DNA of 64,000 bases from Candidatus Gastranaerophilales bacterium (GCA_944323595.1 CALUTF010000005.1:18071-82070); one strand, 5' to 3'; shown: positions 43,262-52,026, counted from the stretch's first letter. The notes: a model not told the origin generated them from the sequence alone. Numbers and translations are program-made.

Positions 43262-44284
43262 CACTTTTATGAGATTAAGTACAAACATTATTAGCACAAT
43301 TATACAAATTGCGACCATATAAATTTTAATGGTTCCCTGACCTGAGAGAAGAGCCGCCAGACCGCCTGCAATAATCGCAACAGATGTCAAAATAAATACA
43401 GTCTTCTTTTGTGAAAAACCGGCATGCAGAAGTTTATGGTGAATATGTTCCGCGTCTGCGACAAACGGCGATTTACCTTTTGAAATTCTTCTGAGTGATG
43501 AGAATGTTATATCCATAATAGGAACGGCAAGAACCACAAACGGCAGAAGAATTGCTATGGTAGCCGTTTTCATTACACCTGTAATTGATATTGTTGCAAG
43601 TAAAAATCCTGAAAACAACGCACCACTGTCACCCATAAATATTTTGGCAGGGTTGAAGTTATACGTAAGAAATGCAAGCATGGAGCCTGCAAGTATAAAA
43701 CCTATTAAAGCACTTATAGGACTGGATGGAGACATTGTAACAGCTATGATAGCAAGTGTAATTGCATTAACTGTTACAACAGAACCTGCAAGTCCGTCTA
43801 CGCCGTCAATAAAGTTGACTGCATTGCTAATCCCGACAATCCATAGAATTGTAATCGGATATGACCAGAAGCCTAAATCAACACCTCCAAAAAACGGGAT
43901 ATTACTGATTTGTACACCCAAAAGATATACTAATGTTGCAATAGCTATTTGTATAAACAATTTGAATTTTGCATTCAGATTATAAATGTCATCGACAAGA
44001 CCTAATAAAAACATCAGGGAACTTCCAAGCAAAATTCCTGATAGCAAACTCCCGTACGGATAGTAACTTAGAAAAACCAGACATAGAAAAGTGAGCATTG
44101 TGCTGGTCCAAATTGCAACACCACCGATACGGGAAACAGGTTTTGTGTGAATTTTTCTTTCACCGGGAAGATCCACAAGCCCTTCTTTGCGAGAAAAATC
44201 AATGACCATAGGTACAATAAATACACCTATTATGTACGCAATAATTGTTCCTATTACATGAGCATGTGTTAACTTTATTAAAAT
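43247..44284 (-). CDS. WecA/TagO-type undecaprenyl-phosphate GlcNAc-1-phosphate transferase (probable ATT start)
   Basis: 345 residues if it begins at ATT 44284. Polytopic enzyme that puts the first sugar-1-phosphate on undecaprenyl phosphate. Motifs: VDLPGERKIHTKPVSRIGG, the Mg-binding DD of GLVDDIYNL, NFIDGVDGLAGSV, KIFMGDSGALFSGFLLA, and the C-terminal loop ADAEHIHHKLLHAGFS. The first ATG (44209) would delete the first membrane helix. In-frame codons upstream encode HVIGTIIAYIIGVFIVP, a normal first helix, and reach the glyA stop without ATG, GTG or TTG. GAGG lies 8 nt before ATT. It follows glyA and probably serves the WecG-type enzyme at 12398. Confidence 0.85.
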   Translation of the reverse strand: MLIKLTHAHVIGTIIAYIIGVFIVPMVIDFSRKEGLVDLPGERKIHTKPVSRIGGVAIWTSTMLTFLCLVFLSYYPYGSLLSGILLGSSLMFLLGLVDDIYNLNAKFKLFIQIAIATLVYLLGVQISNIPFFGGVDLGFWSYPITILWIVGISNAVNFIDGVDGLAGSVVTVNAITLAIIAVTMSPSSPISALIGFILAGSMLAFLTYNFNPAKIFMGDSGALFSGFLLATISITGVMKTATIAILLPFVVLAVPIMDITFSSLRRISKGKSPFVADAEHIHHKLLHAGFSQKKTVFILTSVAIIAGGLAALLSGQGTIKIYMVAICIIVLIMFVLNLIKVLTKK

Positions 44285-44299
44285 TGTCCTGTCCTCATA

Positions 44300-45538
44300 T
44301 TAGCTGTAAAGCGGGTATTTTTTACAAAGTTTAAGAGATCTTTCTCTTAAATTTTTCAAGCCCAATTCATTATCTGATGAAAATACTGCAGATGCAATAA
44401 TTTTTGCAACTTCAATCATATCATCTTCTTTAAATCCTCTTGTTGTAACAGCAGGTGTGCCGAGTCTTATACCGCTTGTAACAAAAGGACTTTGCGGGTC
44501 ATTCGGAACTGTATTTTTATTTGCGGTAATTCCGACTCTTTCAAGAACATTTGCCATATCTTTGCCTGTTTTACCTGTTTTTCTCAAATCAAGAGTCATC
44601 AAATGATTTTCCGTCATACCGCCGACAATATCCATGCCCTCATCCATAAGCCCCTGAGCAAGAGCTTTTGCGTTTTTAACAATTTGTTCAGCATAGGTTT
44701 TGAATTCAGGTTTAGAAGCTTCCAGAAGCGCAACGGCCTTACCTGCGATGATATGTTCAAGCGGACCGCCCTGCATTCCGGGAAATACAGCCTTATCAAT
44801 ACCTTGAGCATGCTCATTTGAGCACATAATAATACCGCCTCTCGGCCCCCTCAAGGATTTGTGCGTAGTTGTTGTTACAAAATGTGCATAAGGCGCAGGT
44901 GACGGATGGATTCCTGCAGCAACAAGCCCTGCAATATGGGCGATATCAGCAAGAAGATAAGCACCTACTTCATCTGCGATTTCTCTAAACTTTTTAAAGT
45001 CAATGATTTTGGAATAGTTGCTTCCGCCGCAGATTATAAGTTTAGGACGGTGTTCCAGAGCTTTAGCGCGGACATCATCATAATCAATACAACCGTTTTC
45101 ATCAACACCATAGCTTTTCACGTCAAAATACAAGCCGGAAAAATTAACCGGTGAACCGTGAGAGAGGTGACCTCCGTTAGACAAATCCATCCCGAGAACT
45201 CTGTCCCCCGGTTTCATTGTATACATAAATACTGCCATATTAGCCTGAGCACCGCTGTGAGGCTGGACATTGGCATGTTCCATACCGAAAAGTTCGCATG
45301 CGCGTTTCTGGGCAATTTCTTCTATAACATCAATATGTTCACAGCCGTTGTAGAAACGTTTATGTGGTTTACCTTCAGCATATTTATTAGTAAGCACGCT
45401 TCCGCAAGCCTCCATTACTGCTAATGAAGTGCAGTTTTCACTTGCAATAAGTTCAATTGTATTTTGCTGTCTTTCAAGCTCTAATTCTATTTGTTCCGCT
45501 ACAACCGGATCTGTTTTCTTTAAATGTTCTAAATTCAT
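44300..45538 (-). CDS. glyA: Serine hydroxymethyltransferase
   Basis: 412 residues from the ATG at 45538 (GGGGCGGAG just upstream). PLP enzyme converting serine and tetrahydrofolate to glycine and methylene-tetrahydrofolate. Motifs: [41 protein letters not shown], the PLP-lysine segment [16 protein letters not shown], and [15 protein letters not shown]. The wecA-like gene starts 15 bp past the stop. Confidence 0.97.
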   Translation of the reverse strand: MNLEHLKKTDPVVAEQIELELERQQNTIELIASENCTSLAVMEACGSVLTNKYAEGKPHKRFYNGCEHIDVIEEIAQKRACELFGMEHANVQPHSGAQANMAVFMYTMKPGDRVLGMDLSNGGHLSHGSPVNFSGLYFDVKSYGVDENGCIDYDDVRAKALEHRPKLIICGGSNYSKIIDFKKFREIADEVGAYLLADIAHIAGLVAAGIHPSPAPYAHFVTTTTHKSLRGPRGGIIMCSNEHAQGIDKAVFPGMQGGPLEHIIAGKAVALLEASKPEFKTYAEQIVKNAKALAQGLMDEGMDIVGGMTENHLMTLDLRKTGKTGKDMANVLERVGITANKNTVPNDPQSPFVTSGIRLGTPAVTTRGFKEDDMIEVAKIIASAVFSSDNELGLKNLRERSLKLCKKYPLYS

Positions 45539-45565
45539 GCTCCGCCCCTCTCTTTTTTGTTTTTT

Positions 45566-45594
45566 ATTATATGACAAAAAGTCGGATAGAGCAA
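45566..45594 (-). promoter_or_regulatory. Promoter of glyA
   Basis: On the minus strand TTGCTC, 17-nt spacer, TATAAT, followed by a leader of about 20 nt. The region 45595-45809 holds no further gene. Confidence 0.65.
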
Positions 45595-45809
45595 CGAAAG
45601 TAATTCATTGTAACCTTTGAGCTCAAATTTTTATATTGTTAAGTGAAAATAATTTAATTAAAAATGATGAGGTTTATTGTCAGATGTGATTTTCATACAT
45701 TATTTATATGATTTTTCTTAATATTTTGTAAAGTTTGATATTAAAAGTAGCAAAAATTTTTTTCTTTTATTTTAAAATAAATGTGTATCACATAACGTAA
45801 TGGTGGAAT

Positions 45810-47348
45810 ATGAAAGTAAATTTGATTCAGAATTATAGTAATCAAAAGCAGCGAATTCCTCTGCCTGACAGTACCCCGCAGGAATTTAAAGAGAAGACGA
45901 GTGCGGGATTGTATGGCAAAGAGAATAATACAGGATATAATGTGACGTTTAGCGGCGGCTTACCAGGAAAGAGTGGGGCTGCCGCTAAGTCGTTAGGGGA
46001 CAGAATTCTTGGGAGCAGAGCTTTTGATAAAATTTTAACAATGGCAGAAGAGAGTCCTATCGTATGTAATTCATTATTTGCGTTAGGGCTTGCCGGTATT
46101 TTAAGACCTGCAACTCTTGTCGCAATGAGCGGAAAGAAAGACAAAGAAGATAATATTTATGCATCTTCTCACGCTGTATCTTCCGGAATTATAGGGTTTA
46201 TCTCTTCTATAATACTGACAACTCCGTTAAACAAAATGGTTGACAGAATTAAAAAAGCGGATAATCCGGAACAGTACCTGAAAGAAAAAACGGTTCAACT
46301 GCTCGGACTTGATAAAACCAAAGATGCCAAAGTCGTAAAATCTATTATGAACGAGGGCAAATTATTCAAAAATATGCAAAACCTTGTTAAAGTCGGCAGC
46401 GGTATTATAATAGGTGTTCCTCAGGCAATGATAACAATTGCACTGATTCCTCCTATTTTGAAATACGTATTCGGCATAGAAAAGAAACCTAAAGGTTCTC
46501 CTGTTCCGGTGATGGCACAGACTGACATTGCAAAATTCCAAAAAACTATGCATATGCAAAAATCATTTCAGGACTTCAGAGGCGGAATGAACGTTAATAA
46601 TTCACATCCGGCTTTTACAGGAAATCCTGTTCAATCCGGTGAAGAACTTGTTGCTACAGTTGCAAGCAAATCAAAGTTGTTTGACCCTGTACTGAGACTC
46701 TGGGATAGCTTTATCGGCTGGGGTGCAAAACATATCATAGCACCGTTTTTAGATTTTAAACCAGTTAGATGGTTTGCTGATAAAACTAAAGATTCAAAAG
46801 GTATGGTAAACCACTTGAATGCGGCAAGTTCTGCAGCAATCAGCGGTATGTATATTAAAAAGACACTGGATAACGATAAATTGGATAAAGACAGAAAAAA
46901 TACACTTGCAATCAATCAGGCTCTTGTATTTGCAGTATCCACCGCAGGTTCATACTTGCTTGACGGTTCTCTGGCAGCCTGGTGGAATGATACCGTTACA
47001 CCTAAATATGCAGGAATATTCCTTAAAGAAGAAGAAAAAATGGCTGAATTTATAAAACAAAATAAAGAAATTAAACAATTCAATAAAACAGCAGCAAAAG
47101 CTGATCAGAAAACTCTTCTTAAAATGAAAGATTATATCAAAAAAGAAATAAATCCTGATAATCTTAAACTGGAATCGTTGAACAAGCGTCTTGTAGGTAT
47201 GGATATCGCGAAGAAATTATTCATCTTCGCAACAGTCTACAGATACCTTGCACCTATTCTGGTAACACCTCTTGCAAACAGATTAGGTGAAAAATATCTT
47301 AAATATAAAAAGGAGAAAGAAGCTGAACAGGTTAAACAAGCTGCATAA
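45810..47348 (+). CDS. Hypothetical lineage-specific membrane protein with an internal duplication
   Basis: 512 residues, no family recognised. The N-terminus is extended and polar and carries NVTFSGG (F47-G49); a related SHPAFTGNP lies in the middle (about 268-276). Two similar units are seen: a K/D-rich turn (KKDKEDN; KLDKDRKN) followed by a hydrophobic helix (ASSHAVSSGIIGFISSIILT; AINQALVFAVSTAGSYLLDG). Further membrane-like stretches are GSGIIIGVPQAMITIALIPPIL and FATVYRYLAPILVTPL. The C-terminus is Lys/Glu-rich. It stands alone and ends in a strong terminator. Confidence 0.7.
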   Translation: MKVNLIQNYSNQKQRIPLPDSTPQEFKEKTSAGLYGKENNTGYNVTFSGGLPGKSGAAAKSLGDRILGSRAFDKILTMAEESPIVCNSLFALGLAGILRPATLVAMSGKKDKEDNIYASSHAVSSGIIGFISSIILTTPLNKMVDRIKKADNPEQYLKEKTVQLLGLDKTKDAKVVKSIMNEGKLFKNMQNLVKVGSGIIIGVPQAMITIALIPPILKYVFGIEKKPKGSPVPVMAQTDIAKFQKTMHMQKSFQDFRGGMNVNNSHPAFTGNPVQSGEELVATVASKSKLFDPVLRLWDSFIGWGAKHIIAPFLDFKPVRWFADKTKDSKGMVNHLNAASSAAISGMYIKKTLDNDKLDKDRKNTLAINQALVFAVSTAGSYLLDGSLAAWWNDTVTPKYAGIFLKEEEKMAEFIKQNKEIKQFNKTAAKADQKTLLKMKDYIKKEINPDNLKLESLNKRLVGMDIAKKLFIFATVYRYLAPILVTPLANRLGEKYLKYKKEKEAEQVKQAA

Positions 47349-47362
47349 TGGTTAATATAATA

Positions 47363-47397
47363 AAATAAAGCCCCGAATACATCGGGGCTTTATCACT
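47363..47397 (+). terminator. Strong intrinsic terminator
   Basis: 12-bp stem ATAAAGCCCCGA / TCGGGGCTTTAT with a 5-nt loop, then T-rich sequence. Confidence 0.9.
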
Positions 47398-47405
47398 TTT
47401 CGTAC

Positions 47406-47434
47406 TTGATAAAAAACTATTTTTGTAGTATTCT
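47406..47434 (+). promoter_or_regulatory. Promoter of the HEAT-queC-DUF366-SPOR operon
   Basis: TTGATA, 17-nt spacer, TATTCT, placed between the preceding terminator and TAGGAG of the HEAT-repeat gene. Confidence 0.7.
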
Positions 47435-47456
47435 CATCTGTAGGAGCGAAAGGTTA

Positions 47457-48437
47457 GTGGACGAGAAAGAATTAGAGAATTTAGCTGAACAATGCAATCT
47501 GTATGATAGCTCTGACTCTGTTTCTGTCATACAGCATATTTCTGCTCTTGAAGAAAATTACGACACTCCGTCTATGATAGCAATTTATAATTATTTCCTC
47601 GGAATTACAAAATCGCCGGATGTTGTAATGTTTCTGATAAAATCTCTTGACAGATACAGAGACCCGTCAAGTTTGAATGCCTTATTGGATGTGCTTTTGC
47701 TTCGTAATATAGAAACAACTGATAATTCGGAAAAAGAAAAATATATTAACGCAAGAGCCTTATGCGCAAAGGCGATTGCAAACATGAAAGATACCTCTGC
47801 CGTTACACCGCTTTTGTACTGTTTAAATAATAAAGATGAAAATTACAAAGTTCGTCTGGCATGCGCGGACGCTCTCGGTAAAATCGGCGATAAGTACGCA
47901 GTTGCCCCTTTAATAGATGTTGTTCAGGATGAGGGAGAAAAGTCAGTATATTTAAGAGAATCAGCCGCGTCAGCACTCGGGATGCTCGGTGACTTGCGTG
48001 CAGTTGACCCGCTGGTAAGTATTCTTGAAACTAAAAAAGGAATTCTGGATAAATTTACCTTTTTGAAAGAAAGGGTTATAGAAGCTCTAGGAAAACTCCG
48101 GCTTAATGATAATGAGCGCGTTTTTCATGCCCTGAAAAACTCTCTTGCGGATGAGTCTGCTCAAATTCGTATTAATGCTATTGAAGCTATTATGGACAGC
48201 GACCATCCTGATGCTTACGATGTTATATATGAATGTTTAAAAGATAGTGATGATGAAGTTAAAAAGAATGCTCTCATTGCATTATACAATATGCGCGGAC
48301 GCAAAATTCTTGACGAAGTAATTGCAAGTCCTGATTTTCCTGACGTTTTAAAGTTTGAAGCTGTTTCTATAATTGAAGAATATGAAGAAGACAGCGACTC
48401 GTTATCACAAGCTATTCGTGAGGAATTGGATGACTAA
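47457..48437 (+). CDS. PBS-lyase-type HEAT-repeat protein
   Basis: 326 residues from GTG 47457 (AGGAG and AAAGG upstream; the longer frame starts in the promoter). From about 95 to 310 there are roughly six HEAT-like units of the PBS-lyase type: VTPLLYCLNNKDENYKVRLACADALGKIGDKYAVAPLIDVV (limits), VDPLVSILETKKG, VIEALGKL, IRINAIEAIMDSDHPDAYDVIYECL, VKKNALIALYNM. In phototrophic cyanobacteria such repeats occur in phycobilin lyases; here no bilin genes exist, so a scaffold role is likelier. It overlaps queC by 8 bp. Confidence 0.85.
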   Translation: MDEKELENLAEQCNLYDSSDSVSVIQHISALEENYDTPSMIAIYNYFLGITKSPDVVMFLIKSLDRYRDPSSLNALLDVLLLRNIETTDNSEKEKYINARALCAKAIANMKDTSAVTPLLYCLNNKDENYKVRLACADALGKIGDKYAVAPLIDVVQDEGEKSVYLRESAASALGMLGDLRAVDPLVSILETKKGILDKFTFLKERVIEALGKLRLNDNERVFHALKNSLADESAQIRINAIEAIMDSDHPDAYDVIYECLKDSDDEVKKNALIALYNMRGRKILDEVIASPDFPDVLKFEAVSIIEEYEEDSDSLSQAIREELDD

Positions 48438-49098
48438 ATCATTAATATTGCTATCCGGTGGATTAGATTCCCTTGTAAGTTTAGGTTTAAAGCAAAAGGA
48501 ATATAATATAACAACTGCTCTGACATTTGATTACGGACAAAAATCCGTCGCAAGCGAAGTTGAAGCATCAAAAAAAATCTGCGATTATTATGGTATGGAA
48601 CATATTGTCATCAGATTAGACTGGCTGAAAAATATAACTCATACTTCACTGGTAAGTGAAGAGGATATTCCTGTCGGCAAAGAGCTTGATAATCCGGAAG
48701 AATCCGCTAAAAAAGTCTGGGTTCCAAACAGAAACGGTTTGTTTTTAAATATTGCCGGCTGTTATGCTGATTCATTCGGCTATGATTATATTTTTATAGG
48801 AGCTAATCAGGAAGAAGCCGCTACTTTCCCAGATAATACTGCTGAATTTATTAATACAGTTAACGCGGAATTTGAATACTCAACAATGGTTCGTCCTAAA
48901 GTTGTAGCGCCCTTGATTAATTTTAATAAAAATGATATAGTGAAAAAGGCTCTGGAAGCGGGCGTGCCCCTTGAATTAACCCAAAGCTGCTACAAAAATT
49001 CCGCAGGTCATTGCGGAGAGTGTGAATCCTGCACAAGATTAAAAAATGCCCTAAAAGCAAATAACGATACAAAATATACGGAAATATTATTCGGATAA
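48430..49098 (+). CDS. queC: 7-cyano-7-deazaguanine synthase
   Basis: 222 residues from the ATG at 48430 (GAGGA five bases upstream). It makes preQ0 from carboxydeazaguanine in queuosine synthesis. The ATP pyrophosphatase motif SGGLDSLVSL, ALTFDYGQKSVASEVEASK, VPNRNGLFLNIAGCYAD, the insert ANQEEAATFPDNT and the four zinc cysteines SCYKNSAGHCGECESC are all present. Other queuosine genes are not in the window. Confidence 0.96.
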   Translation: MTKSLILLSGGLDSLVSLGLKQKEYNITTALTFDYGQKSVASEVEASKKICDYYGMEHIVIRLDWLKNITHTSLVSEEDIPVGKELDNPEESAKKVWVPNRNGLFLNIAGCYADSFGYDYIFIGANQEEAATFPDNTAEFINTVNAEFEYSTMVRPKVVAPLINFNKNDIVKKALEAGVPLELTQSCYKNSAGHCGECESCTRLKNALKANNDTKYTEILFG

Positions 49099-49103
49099 TT
49101 ACG

Positions 49104-49658
49104 ATGAAAACAAAATATCTACAACAAGAAATTAAATATGAAGGCTTTCAGCTGGCACCGCATTGGATTTATAAAAATTTTAAAATTCAAGGGGATGCAA
49201 CCGTTGCATTCTGCGGGGAATGCGAAGTCAAATTGACTGAAATGGTTGATATTGAAGATGTTATAAATAACGAACCTATTTATAGCAAAAGTATGCTGAG
49301 TTTTATCTCTGAACAATTTAATGTAGGACTTGTTGAGGGTGTTTTTAGACAAAGATTGTTGATTTGCATAATTAAAGAAGCTTTAGAGCGCCGCGGGATT
49401 AAGTTAACCCGCAGCGGGGATGATTTATACTGGAATGACAAAAAACTTACAGTTTCCATTGCTACTAAATCAACGACATCTGTATTAATCCACACAGGTA
49501 TTAATATAGATTCTACAGGTGCTCCTGTCAGGGCTTGCGGCTTGCAGAATGATTTAGGTATAATGGATATTGAAAGTCTTGCAGTTGAAATAATGGATAA
49601 ATATTCCGAAGAGTTAGAAGATATTGTACTTGCCAGTACAAAAGTAAGAGGAGTTTAA
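49104..49658 (+). CDS. DUF366 family protein
   Basis: 184 residues. I recognise it as DUF366, from memory: QLAPHWIYKNFKIQGDATVAFCGECEV, MLSFISEQFN, RQRLLICIIKEAL, LTVSIATKSTTSVLIHTGINI and GLQNDLGI. The biochemical role is not known to me. Its position 5 bp after queC and 4 bp before a SPOR gene, all plus strand, places it in one operon; a link to deazapurine metabolism is only inference. Confidence 0.75.
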   Translation: MKTKYLQQEIKYEGFQLAPHWIYKNFKIQGDATVAFCGECEVKLTEMVDIEDVINNEPIYSKSMLSFISEQFNVGLVEGVFRQRLLICIIKEALERRGIKLTRSGDDLYWNDKKLTVSIATKSTTSVLIHTGINIDSTGAPVRACGLQNDLGIMDIESLAVEIMDKYSEELEDIVLASTKVRGV

Positions 49659-49662
49659 ATTT

Positions 49663-50523
49663 ATGAACGAAGCGCCTAGAGTTAAAAAGACTTCGCACAT
49701 CACATACAAAGATTATAAAAAACGTGTCGGGAAACGAAATAATCAGGGTATGATTATTTTCGTATCTGCATTTTTCATGATGCTGTTGATATTTTTGGGT
49801 ATCGCAAAACAAATGTCGCCGGATGTTGATGTTTCAATAGGTGATAATGAAATGACACGTGAAGAAATGGTTAAATCTTCCGTAGATGACAGACTAAGAT
49901 TAATACATATGGAAGATAATTCTTTTGATAGCACCGATGATACTTTTTCGCCTGAACTTGAGGAAAAAGTCAGAATTCCTGACAACGCACAAAATGAAGA
50001 GAGTGTAGATAACTCTGACGACTGGGTAGATTTAAGTGCTGCAAATAAAAAGAAAGAAGAAACAACTAAAAAAGCTCCTGAAATCGATAAAACAACCCAA
50101 TCCGAGCTGGATGAAACTATGAGACACCATCAGGAAATTATGAAAAATTTGAATAATATGAAACCTGTTCAGCCGACACCTGTTACAGGAGCACAGAGTT
50201 CAATGCCGTCAAGTGTTTCTATGAATACTAATATTGTAAAACCTGTAGAAGTAAAAAAAGTTCCGGTTCCGGCTCCTACAGCTCCACAGGCAAAAACAAT
50301 TTCAGCAAAAGTTGTGGTAGGAAATTACGCGACAATGGAACAGGCTCAGGTCGCAAAAGGTATTATTTCGGAAGCAGGTTTGAATATTGATCCGTTCGTT
50401 AGAAACATCGGCGGAACTTATACTATTCAAACAGGCTCTTTTACTTCAAAAGAAAAGGCACAGGCTGCTGCTAATGACCTTTTGAGAAATAATTTTCCTG
50501 CAAGAGTAATCATTGAACAGTAA
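49663..50523 (+). CDS. SPOR-domain membrane protein
   Basis: 286 residues. Basic cytoplasmic N-terminus (YKDYKKRVGKRNN), one membrane helix about 28-47 (GMIIFVSAFFMMLLIFLGIA), an acidic then Pro/Thr-rich linker, and a C-terminal SPOR domain about 212-286 (AKVVVGNYATMEQAQVAKGIISEAGL, GGTYTIQTGSFTSKEKAQAAANDL). SPOR domains bind denuded septal peptidoglycan, so a division-site or cell-wall role is likely. Last gene of its operon. Confidence 0.88.
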   Translation: MNEAPRVKKTSHITYKDYKKRVGKRNNQGMIIFVSAFFMMLLIFLGIAKQMSPDVDVSIGDNEMTREEMVKSSVDDRLRLIHMEDNSFDSTDDTFSPELEEKVRIPDNAQNEESVDNSDDWVDLSAANKKKEETTKKAPEIDKTTQSELDETMRHHQEIMKNLNNMKPVQPTPVTGAQSSMPSSVSMNTNIVKPVEVKKVPVPAPTAPQAKTISAKVVVGNYATMEQAQVAKGIISEAGLNIDPFVRNIGGTYTIQTGSFTSKEKAQAAANDLLRNNFPARVIIEQ

Positions 50524-50540
50524 AATGTAAAATAAATACT

Positions 50541-50578
50541 TTAAAGCTGCACAATATATTGTGCAGCTTTAATAATAT
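50541..50578. terminator. Bidirectional terminator between the SPOR gene and surE
   Basis: Perfect 32-nt palindrome (arms TTAAAGCTGCACAATA) lying between two convergent genes. Confidence 0.85.
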
Positions 50579-50598
50579 TTTCAAGGCTTCTAACCTCT

Positions 50599-51393
50599 TT
50601 ATGTCCACTTTCTTGTATCGTCTGTTCTCAAAACTTTGTCAAGATCAGCCATAACGCTTTCTTTAGTCATTTCATAAGTTACCGGAGTGATTGAAATTTT
50701 GTTGTTTCTAACTGCAGCGATATCAGTTTTGGCATTTGTAGATTCGCTGATAAGCTCACCTGCCATCCAGTAGTAAACTTTTCCGCGCGGATCCACTCTT
50801 TTTTCATAGTTATCCGTAAACATTTTCTTTCCAAGTTCCGTGATGGCAACTCCGGCGATGTCATCTTCTTCAAGTGCAGGGATATTAACGTTTAAAATAC
50901 TTTTAGGCGGAAATTGAAAATCTTTTAACTTGTGAAGTAATGCGTTTACAAATTGTGCCGGATAAATAAAATCCTCATAATCGCTTTGCATACTTGCCAG
51001 AGATACCGCAATACTCGGAATACCCATCATTGCCCCCTCCATTGCGCAGCTGACCGTTCCTGAATACAGGATATCAGAGCCTAGATTAGGACCGTGATTT
51101 ATTCCTGAAATAACGATGTCAGGTATTTCTTCCGGTGACAATATCGCATTGATAGCTATCTTAACGCAATCTCCGGGGGTTCCTGTTGTTACCCAGGTTC
51201 TTTTGGCGCCGTTTTTTGTTTCCTCAAGTTCTTCTACTCTCAAAGGAGTGTGCAGCGTAAGTGAATGCCCTGCTGCACTGCGTTCTCTGTCAGGGGCAAC
51301 TACGTACACTTCGTGTTCTTTTGCTAATGTTTCAGTAAGCGCTCTTATGCCGTTTGCGGCAATACCGTCATCGTTTGAAATTAATATCTTCAT
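50599..51393 (-). CDS. surE: 5'/3'-nucleotidase SurE
   Basis: 264 residues. Metal-dependent survival protein SurE that dephosphorylates nucleoside monophosphates. Conserved: ILISNDDGIAANGIRAL, VVAPDRERSAAGHSLTLH, TPGDCVKIAI, DIVISGINHGPNLGSDILYSGTVSCAMEGAMMGIPSIAVSL (limits), and NVNIP. Single gene, preceded by GGAGAG. Confidence 0.96.
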   Translation of the reverse strand: MKILISNDDGIAANGIRALTETLAKEHEVYVVAPDRERSAAGHSLTLHTPLRVEELEETKNGAKRTWVTTGTPGDCVKIAINAILSPEEIPDIVISGINHGPNLGSDILYSGTVSCAMEGAMMGIPSIAVSLASMQSDYEDFIYPAQFVNALLHKLKDFQFPPKSILNVNIPALEEDDIAGVAITELGKKMFTDNYEKRVDPRGKVYYWMAGELISESTNAKTDIAAVRNNKISITPVTYEMTKESVMADLDKVLRTDDTRKWT

Positions 51394-51484
51394 AACTCTC
51401 CTTTATAAAAAATCTGTCCTCTTTTAACTTTTCTCTATCTTATATTATTACATGTTCTGTTGCAACTTTAAATAAGCTCTTAAT

Positions 51485-51564
51485 TGTAAATTTATGTAAC
51501 AAAACATATCAAATAAATCATTGTTATGGCAATTATATATAACAAAAATTGTTTATATATATAC
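51485..51564 (+). promoter_or_regulatory. Composite promoter (copy C of the three-copy motif)
   Basis: TGTAAA at 51485 and TGTAAC at 51495 (10-bp period), GGCAAT at 51528-51533, exactly 20 nt, TATATATAT from 51554. The direct repeat sits about one helical turn further from GGCAAT than in copies A and B. Confidence 0.65.
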
Positions 51565-51584
51565 AACACGAGGAACGCTTAAAA

Positions 51585-51677
51585 TTGAGGAAAAACACAA
51601 ATTTTAAGCACACTACACACTACACTTCACACATTACGAGGAATGATTTCAAGTTTACATTCCAAGGAGCCCCTTAA
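51585..51677 (+). CDS. Putative 30-residue peptide (or small RNA)
   Basis: A short transcript of about 125 nt is bounded by the copy-C promoter and a terminator at 51667-51694. It contains GAGGA ten bases before a TTG that opens a 30-codon frame. The peptide is basic and His/Thr-rich (KHTTHYTSHITR) and ends DFKFTFQGAP. FTFQG resembles the F-S/T-G segments of other unknown proteins here, which argues for coding. The TTG start and small size leave a non-coding RNA possible. Confidence 0.4.
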   Translation: MRKNTNFKHTTHYTSHITRNDFKFTFQGAP

Positions 51678-51694
51678 AAAGGCTCTTTTTTTTG
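51667..51694 (+). terminator. Intrinsic terminator of the short copy-C transcript
   Basis: GAGCC, 9-nt loop, GGCTC, then eight T. Confidence 0.85.
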
Positions 51695-51702
51695 CCTTTT
51701 TT

Positions 51703-51840
51703 TTATTTATTGGTAAGGATTACGTAGGCTAACCCGCCTTTATCATTATCTTTAAAGTTAATTTCTTTTTGAGTTTCAATCTCAGATTTGTCCGGTTTTT
51801 GATAATTTATTAAAAATCGCATAAACTCAGGGCTAAACAT
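51703..51840 (-). CDS. Small protein of 45 residues, unknown
   Basis: The ATG at 51840 has AAGGAG four bases upstream, a consensus site. The peptide starts MFSPEFMRFLINYQKPDKSE, continues IETQKEINFKDNDKGG and ends LAYVILTNK. It is soluble and charged, with no motif I recognise. The remaining sequence to 52026 holds only the sdaAB promoter. Confidence 0.6.
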   Translation of the reverse strand: MFSPEFMRFLINYQKPDKSEIETQKEINFKDNDKGGLAYVILTNK

Positions 51841-51983
51841 ATTTCTCCTTTATTATTTTTAAGACACACAAAATTTAATACTACACTCTTATATAAAAAC
51901 ATAATAACACAGAAAATTGTTAAATTTTAATATAATTTTAATCAAATATTTACATAAGTTCATTATTCATTTAAACAATTTAA

Positions 51984-51992
51984 TGCTATAAT
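51984..51992 (+). promoter_or_regulatory. Extended -10 promoter of the serine dehydratase operon
   Basis: TGCTATAAT, 34 nt before the ATG; AAAGAGG follows as ribosome site. The -35 is poor, as expected for an extended -10. Confidence 0.6.
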
Positions 51993-52026
51993 CATTCTAA
52001 ATAGTTATAAATAAAGAGGTTACGGG

